Origin: Candidatus Nomurabacteria bacterium
Lineage (GTDB): Bacteria > Patescibacteriota > Minisyncoccia > Phycocordibacterales > UBA5272
Assembly: GCA_003518045.1 (NCBI GenBank)
Contig: DOZK01000009.1
Coordinates: 21,354 to 35,422 of the forward strand
Direction: 5' to 3'
Length of the DNA: 14,069 nt
The notes beneath the pieces are model-generated. The model did not search any database, had not been told where the DNA came from, and saw only the letters and a list, made by a program, of their open reading frames with translations. Of this stretch, positions 10,647 through 14,069 are shown one piece after another; position 1 is the stretch's first letter, and every line of letters begins with the position of its first letter. Both the position numbers and the translations under genes were made by a program.

Positions 10647-13358
10647 ATGCCCCCACAGTTTAATAATTTCACAACCAAAGCCAAAGAAGTCATACGTCGA
10701 GCCCACGAGCTCGCAATTGAACGTGGACAAAATCAAGTGAGCCCACTCCACTTACTTGGTGCAATTTTAATACAAGAAGAATCTCTTGTTCACGCTATTT
10801 TAGAAAAATTAGATATCGATGTCATTCATTTAACAGATACAATAGTAGATGCGATAGAAGTCCCAGGTGGATCTTCAACAATGAGTCCATCATATCAAAT
10901 GTATTTAACTCCAGAGCTTGCAATGGCCCTTGAGTCATCACTAAAAGTCGCTCAATCTTTAGGCGACGAATTTGTTTCAACTGAGCATCTTTTCTTAGCA
11001 TTGCTCGACACAACCGGACAAGTTCGCGAAATACTTGCACGTTTTAGAATAGATAAAAATGCCGCGTATCATATTTTGGAAGACCTTCGCGCTCAAAATA
11101 TTACAGAGGCACAAAGTCCAAAGAAAAATAAAGCACTTGTAAAATATACACGCAACTTTACAGACCTTGCTCGCGCAGATAAATTAGACCCAGTTATCGG
11201 ACGTGATACAGAAATCATGCGTCTCATGCAAATTCTTTCTCGTCGTACAAAAAATAATCCAATTTTAATTGGAGAGGCAGGAACAGGAAAGACTGCAGTG
11301 GTTGAAGGTCTTGCTATTCGTATGGCAAAGGGCGACGTGCCAGAGAGTTTAAAAAATAAAGAATTAGTATCACTTGATTTAGGAATGTTAATTGCTGGTA
11401 CAAAGTTCCGTGGAGAATTTGAAGAAAGATTAAAAGCAATTATGAAAGAAATTGAACGCTCAGAAGGTGGCATAATTCTTTTCATTGATGAAATACATAC
11501 AATAGTTGGAGCAGGGTCAGCAGAAGGGTCAGCAGACGCGGCGAATTTATTAAAGCCAGCACTTTCACGAGGCGAGCTTCGAGCAATCGGTGCAACGACT
11601 TTAAAAGAATATCAAAAGCATATTGAAAAAGACCCGGCACTTGCTAGACGTTTCCAACCAGTATTTATTGAAGAGCCATCTGAAGAAGACGCACTTGCAA
11701 TCCTGCGTGGATTAAAAGAAAAGTATGAGTTATTCCATGGAGTTCGTATCACAGATGATGCTCTTGTTTCTGCTGTAAATTTATCTACCAGATATATTAC
11801 AAATCGTTTTCTACCAGACAAGGCAATTGATTTAATTGATGAAGCAGCATCTTCTCTTCGTATTGCTCTTGAAAATAAGCCACCAATTTTGGACGAAGCA
11901 CATCGTCGTATTATGCGTTTGGAAATTGAAAAGGAAGCACTCACAAAAGAATTGGTTGCTCGTAATGATGAAGAAGATAAAAAAGCTAAAAAGCGAATAG
12001 ACGTAATTGAAGAAGAAATTGCGAATGTAAAAGAAAAAACTCGCGAGCTTGAATTGAAATGGGAAAATGAAAAAAAGATTTTGGGAGAAATTGGTGAACT
12101 TAAAAAATCTCTTGAATTACTTCGTATAGAATCAGATAACTCCGAGCTTCGCGCAGACTTAACTCGCGTTGCAGAAATTCGTTATGGTCAAATACCAGAG
12201 TTAACTCGTCAATTAAATGAGAAACTTGAAAAATTAAAGAAGACACAAAAAAGTCGCAGAATATTGAAAGAAGAAATTACTGAAGAAGATATCGCGGGAG
12301 TCGTCGCTCGTTGGACTGGTATTCCAGTTGTTCGCATGCTTGAAGAAGAAGAGGAAAAGCTTGCAAGAATGGAAGAAGTGCTAGGTAAGCGTGTTATTGG
12401 CCAACGTGAGGCAATTACAAAGGTTTCAGATGCAGTTAGGCGTTCACGTGCCGGAATTAATGATCCAGAAAAACCAATTGGCTCATTTATGTTTTTGGGT
12501 CCAACTGGAGTTGGTAAAACAGAACTCACAAAAGCATTAGCCGAATTTATGTTTAATGATGAGAAGGCACTGATTAAAGTTGATATGAGTGAATACATGG
12601 AAAAATATTCTACTTCAAAATTAATTGGTTCACCCCCTGGATATGTTGGTTATGAAGAAGCTGGACAATTGACTGAAAGTGTACGCCATAGACCATATGC
12701 TGTTATTTTGTTTGATGAAATTGAAAAGGCACACCCCGAAGTTTTTAATGTACTTTTGCAATTGCTTGATGAAGGAAGATTAACTGATAATAAAGGACGT
12801 GTTGTTAATTTCAAAAATACTATTATCATAATGACATCAAATGTTGGTAGTCAATACATTCAAAAAATGGAACAAATTGGTTTTGGTAATAATGAAGAAG
12901 GGAAAGAATATGTGCAAGTGAAGGAACGTGTTCGTGAAGCTTTGAAAGATTATTTCAAACCAGAATTTTTGAATCGATTAGATGACACAATTATTTTTGA
13001 TGTCTTAACAAAAGAAGAAATTGGTGAAGTTGTGAAGTTGCAAGTAAAAGAAATTGCAAAGAGATTACTCACAAAAGAAATTACGCTTGAAATAACTGAT
13101 GAAGCAGTTGCAAGTATTGCAGATAAATCTTTTGACCCACATTATGGAGCGCGTCCAGTGAAAAGATTTATGCAAAGTGTTGTGTTAAATAAAATTGCAC
13201 AGCTAATGCTTACAAAGAAAATTTCAAAAGGAGGTATTGCTTGCGTGTCGCTTGATAAAAAAGGCGAGATAGAAGTTGAAGCAAAAAAGCCAAAGAAAAT
13301 ATTGAGTCCACTTAATGCGGAATTGCGTAGAGAAAAAGCAGAGGAGAAAGAAAAATAA
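10647..13358 (+). CDS. clpB: ClpB-type AAA+ disaggregase with an IGF-like loop
   Basis: A 903-residue double AAA+ chaperone that threads aggregated or unfolded proteins through a hexameric pore using ATP. The Clp N-domain (about 1-150) precedes AAA-1, with Walker A GEAGTGKT (209-216) and Walker B ILFIDE (277-282). A long coiled-coil middle domain (about 410-535) has the ClpB-like block RADLTRVAEIRYGQIPEL. AAA-2 has Walker A GPTGVGKT (618-625) and Walker B VILFDE (686-691). The long middle domain favours ClpB over ClpC. Unusually, IGFG (744-747) stands where ClpA and ClpC carry their ClpP-docking IGL/IGF tripeptide, which standard ClpB lacks. The start at 10647 (MPPQFNNFTTKA) fits the family N-terminus. 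Expression is probably promoter-driven from the repeat-rich upstream region. Confidence 0.93.
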   Translation: MPPQFNNFTTKAKEVIRRAHELAIERGQNQVSPLHLLGAILIQEESLVHAILEKLDIDVIHLTDTIVDAIEVPGGSSTMSPSYQMYLTPELAMALESSLKVAQSLGDEFVSTEHLFLALLDTTGQVREILARFRIDKNAAYHILEDLRAQNITEAQSPKKNKALVKYTRNFTDLARADKLDPVIGRDTEIMRLMQILSRRTKNNPILIGEAGTGKTAVVEGLAIRMAKGDVPESLKNKELVSLDLGMLIAGTKFRGEFEERLKAIMKEIERSEGGIILFIDEIHTIVGAGSAEGSADAANLLKPALSRGELRAIGATTLKEYQKHIEKDPALARRFQPVFIEEPSEEDALAILRGLKEKYELFHGVRITDDALVSAVNLSTRYITNRFLPDKAIDLIDEAASSLRIALENKPPILDEAHRRIMRLEIEKEALTKELVARNDEEDKKAKKRIDVIEEEIANVKEKTRELELKWENEKKILGEIGELKKSLELLRIESDNSELRADLTRVAEIRYGQIPELTRQLNEKLEKLKKTQKSRRILKEEITEEDIAGVVARWTGIPVVRMLEEEEEKLARMEEVLGKRVIGQREAITKVSDAVRRSRAGINDPEKPIGSFMFLGPTGVGKTELTKALAEFMFNDEKALIKVDMSEYMEKYSTSKLIGSPPGYVGYEEAGQLTESVRHRPYAVILFDEIEKAHPEVFNVLLQLLDEGRLTDNKGRVVNFKNTIIIMTSNVGSQYIQKMEQIGFGNNEEGKEYVQVKERVREALKDYFKPEFLNRLDDTIIFDVLTKEEIGEVVKLQVKEIAKRLLTKEITLEITDEAVASIADKSFDPHYGARPVKRFMQSVVLNKIAQLMLTKKISKGGIACVSLDKKGEIEVEAKKPKKILSPLNAELRREKAEEKEK

Positions 13359-13487
13359 TACCAAATCTAATTAAACTAATCGTCTGAATTTGTGTCATTC
13401 CAAACTTGATTTGGAATCCAGGTTCTGGACACTGGATTCCCGCTTTCGCGGGAATGACAGAAATCGGACATGTTAATTGGAAATTAT
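13358..13487. repeat. Palindromic TGTCATTCC element after clpB
   Basis: The left end ATACCAAATCTAATTA (13358-13373) begins on the last base of the clpB stop codon. The interior TGTCATTCC (from about 13394) to GGAATGACA (13451-13459) is palindromic with smaller hairpins, and the right end is TAATTGGAAATTAT (13473-13486). It is the same family as 6519-6665. Read on the minus strand its core translates as VIPAKAGIQ, a phrase known from this widespread bacterial repeat class. Confidence 0.8.
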
Positions 13488-13538
13488 ATAAATAGTTTTT
13501 GGTCTGCCTCGCAAGCAAGGCGGGGTTTCAAGAAAATA

Positions 13539-13574
13539 CAAAAAGAGTAACGCCGTAGGTGTCACACTTTTTGC
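13539..13574 (+). terminator. Imperfect terminator-like hairpin
   Basis: AAAAAGAGTAACGCC and GGTGTCACACTTTTT pair around GTA with a few bulges and one G.U. The T-rich arm overlaps the -35 of the following ncRNA promoter. It may end clpB transcripts. Confidence 0.45.
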
Positions 13575-13599
13575 TTTATATTGCATTTTTTGGTAGAAT
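13571..13599 (+). promoter_or_regulatory. Sigma70 promoter of the ncRNA/tRNA-Tyr unit
   Basis: TTGCTT (13571-13576), an exact 17-nt spacer and TAGAAT (13594-13599). The predicted start, 7 nt downstream, is G13607, which is the first base of a long closing stem. Confidence 0.7.
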
Positions 13600-13606
13600 A
13601 ATCTTT

Positions 13607-13751
13607 GCTGTGAGGAGCCAAGTTGACCAATGAAACCTAGGATGTGTGGCCGAGTGAAATCGGATGATCACCACAAATGGCCTACGGGCCCTTCCTTTAC
13701 CAGTTTAGAAACTGGCAGACAAAAGGCGGAACTCTTTTCCCTTCTCACAGC
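13607..13751 (+). ncRNA. Candidate structured small RNA upstream of tRNA-Tyr
   Basis: GCTGTGAGGAG (13607-13617) pairs with CTTCTCACAGC (13741-13751), with one mismatch in 11, closing a 145-nt domain whose first base is the predicted transcription start. Internal hairpins include TGTGG/CCACA enclosing CCGA/TCGG, GGCC/GGCC, CCAGTT-TAG-AACTGG and AAAAG/CTTTT. There is no start codon with an open frame of note. The 3' end lies 7 nt before tRNA-Tyr, so RNase P cleavage could release it. I found no SRP, tmRNA, RNase P or 5S signature. The closed-stem shape recalls 6S RNA, but identity is not established. Confidence 0.55.
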
Positions 13752-13758
13752 ACCTTTT

Positions 13759-13840
13759 GCGTCGGTCGTATAGTGGCAATTACAGAAGACTGTAAATCTT
13801 CCGCCTTCGGGCTCCGCTGGTTCGAGTCCAGCCCGGCGCA
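13759..13840 (+). tRNA. tRNA-Tyr (anticodon GUA)
   Basis: An 82-nt class II tRNA with acceptor GCGTCGG/CCGGCGC (one T.G), discriminator A, anticodon stem GAAGA/TCTTC with loop CTGTAAA giving GUA, a long variable arm and T arm GCTGG-TTCGAGT-CCAGC. No CCA is encoded. It is probably co-transcribed with the structured RNA just upstream. Confidence 0.95.
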
Positions 13841-13843
13841 CTA

Positions 13844-13886
13844 GTAAAATTTAAAAACATAGCTTTGGCTATGTTTTTAATTTTAC
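13844..13886 (+). terminator. Long hairpin after tRNA-Tyr
   Basis: The 20-nt arm 13844-13863 pairs with 13868-13886 around the loop TTTG, with one bulged T. The T-rich descending arm follows the pattern seen after tRNA-Cys and tRNA-Leu. Confidence 0.6.
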
Positions 13887-14047
13887 GTGCGCCGGGCTGG
13901 ACTCGAACGAGGAAAGGGGTCGGGAAAACGTGTTTAGTTTTCCCGTGGCGGAAATAGCGAATGTAATCATGAGCGTTAAAACCGATGGGTTTTAAAACCG
14001 AAAGTGAGTGAAGCGAACGAAGGTTGTGACATTCCAGCCCGGCGCAC
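13887..14047 (+). repeat. tRNA-Tyr-linked hairpin unit
   Basis: The left end (13887-13908) is a perfect 22-nt inverted copy of tRNA-Tyr 13820-13841. The right end TCCAGCCCGGCGCAC (14033-14047) is a direct copy of the tRNA 3' end, and the two form a 15-bp stem. Inside are GGGGTCGGGAA (13916-13926) and TTGTGAC (14024-14030), matching the core arms of the Cys and Leu units and keeping the two G.U positions with one mismatch between them. Two further hairpins occur at 13921-13945 and 13976-13995. The array may continue beyond the window. Confidence 0.8.
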
Positions 14048-14069
14048 AAAATAATAAATAACCCATCTT

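Noticed and set aside
13312..13518. 68-residue frame containing VIPAKAGIQ
   Set aside because: This phrase is the translation of a widespread palindromic repeat, not a gene.
13607..13751. Known RNA (SRP, tmRNA, RNase P, 5S or another tRNA)
   Set aside because: The conserved motifs of these RNAs were looked for and not found. GTGTGGCCGAGTG resembles a class II tRNA D arm, but no matching acceptor or T arm follows.
13780..14049. 89-residue frame on the minus strand at the right edge
   Set aside because: It covers tRNA-Tyr and its inverted copy; the apparent protein is a by-product of the palindrome.

Overview
The window looks like chromosomal DNA of a Patescibacteria/CPR bacterium, most like a Parcubacteria-type lineage. 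This is inferred from low overall GC, a very short IF-2, DUF4446 next to infB-rbfA, tRNA genes without an encoded CCA, and many palindromic or 7-base-phased intergenic repeats. UGA is used as a stop, so the UGA=Gly code of Gracilibacteria/Absconditabacteria is not in use.

Layout. 1-1630: tRNA-Lys(CUU, -), tRNA-Cys(GCA, +), a YjdF/DUF2238 membrane protein and tRNA-Leu(UAA, +). tRNA-Cys and tRNA-Leu are each followed by a terminator-like hairpin and then by hairpin units that end in a copy of the tRNA's own 3' end. 1686-2969: an orphan membrane protein. 3019-5733 (-): DUF4446, IF-2 and RbfA, a remnant of the translation-initiation/ribosome-maturation cluster. 5950-7260: an atypical, partly GC-rich stretch with two short genes that carry Shine-Dalgarno sequences, one a secreted protein resembling betaproteobacterial exported proteins. 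7359-9745 (+): a cysteine desulfurase with repeat-encoded insertions, a four-helix-bundle protein between inverted repeats, and an Fe/Mn superoxide dismutase. 9930-10288 (-): two overlapping small CxxC proteins. 10647-13358 (+): a ClpB-type disaggregase with an IGF-like loop. 13607-14047 (+): a candidate structured ncRNA, tRNA-Tyr(GUA) and another tRNA-end hairpin unit.

The most unusual system is the set of tRNA-end hairpin units at Cys, Leu and Tyr. Each has a tRNA-derived right end and, in Cys, Leu units 1 and 4 and Tyr, an outer stem made from an inverted copy of that tRNA's 3' region. Inside is a conserved core (left GUCGCGA, right UUGUGAC) in which two G.U wobbles keep their place while neighbouring pairs change together. 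This suggests a structured RNA or a miniature mobile element tied to tRNA 3' ends.

Two expression styles appear. Several housekeeping genes have a -10-like box 6-8 nt before the ATG and no Shine-Dalgarno, which predicts leaderless mRNAs. The atypical small genes have AAGGAG- or GGAG-type sites. All assignments come from reading the sequence; no database search was made.
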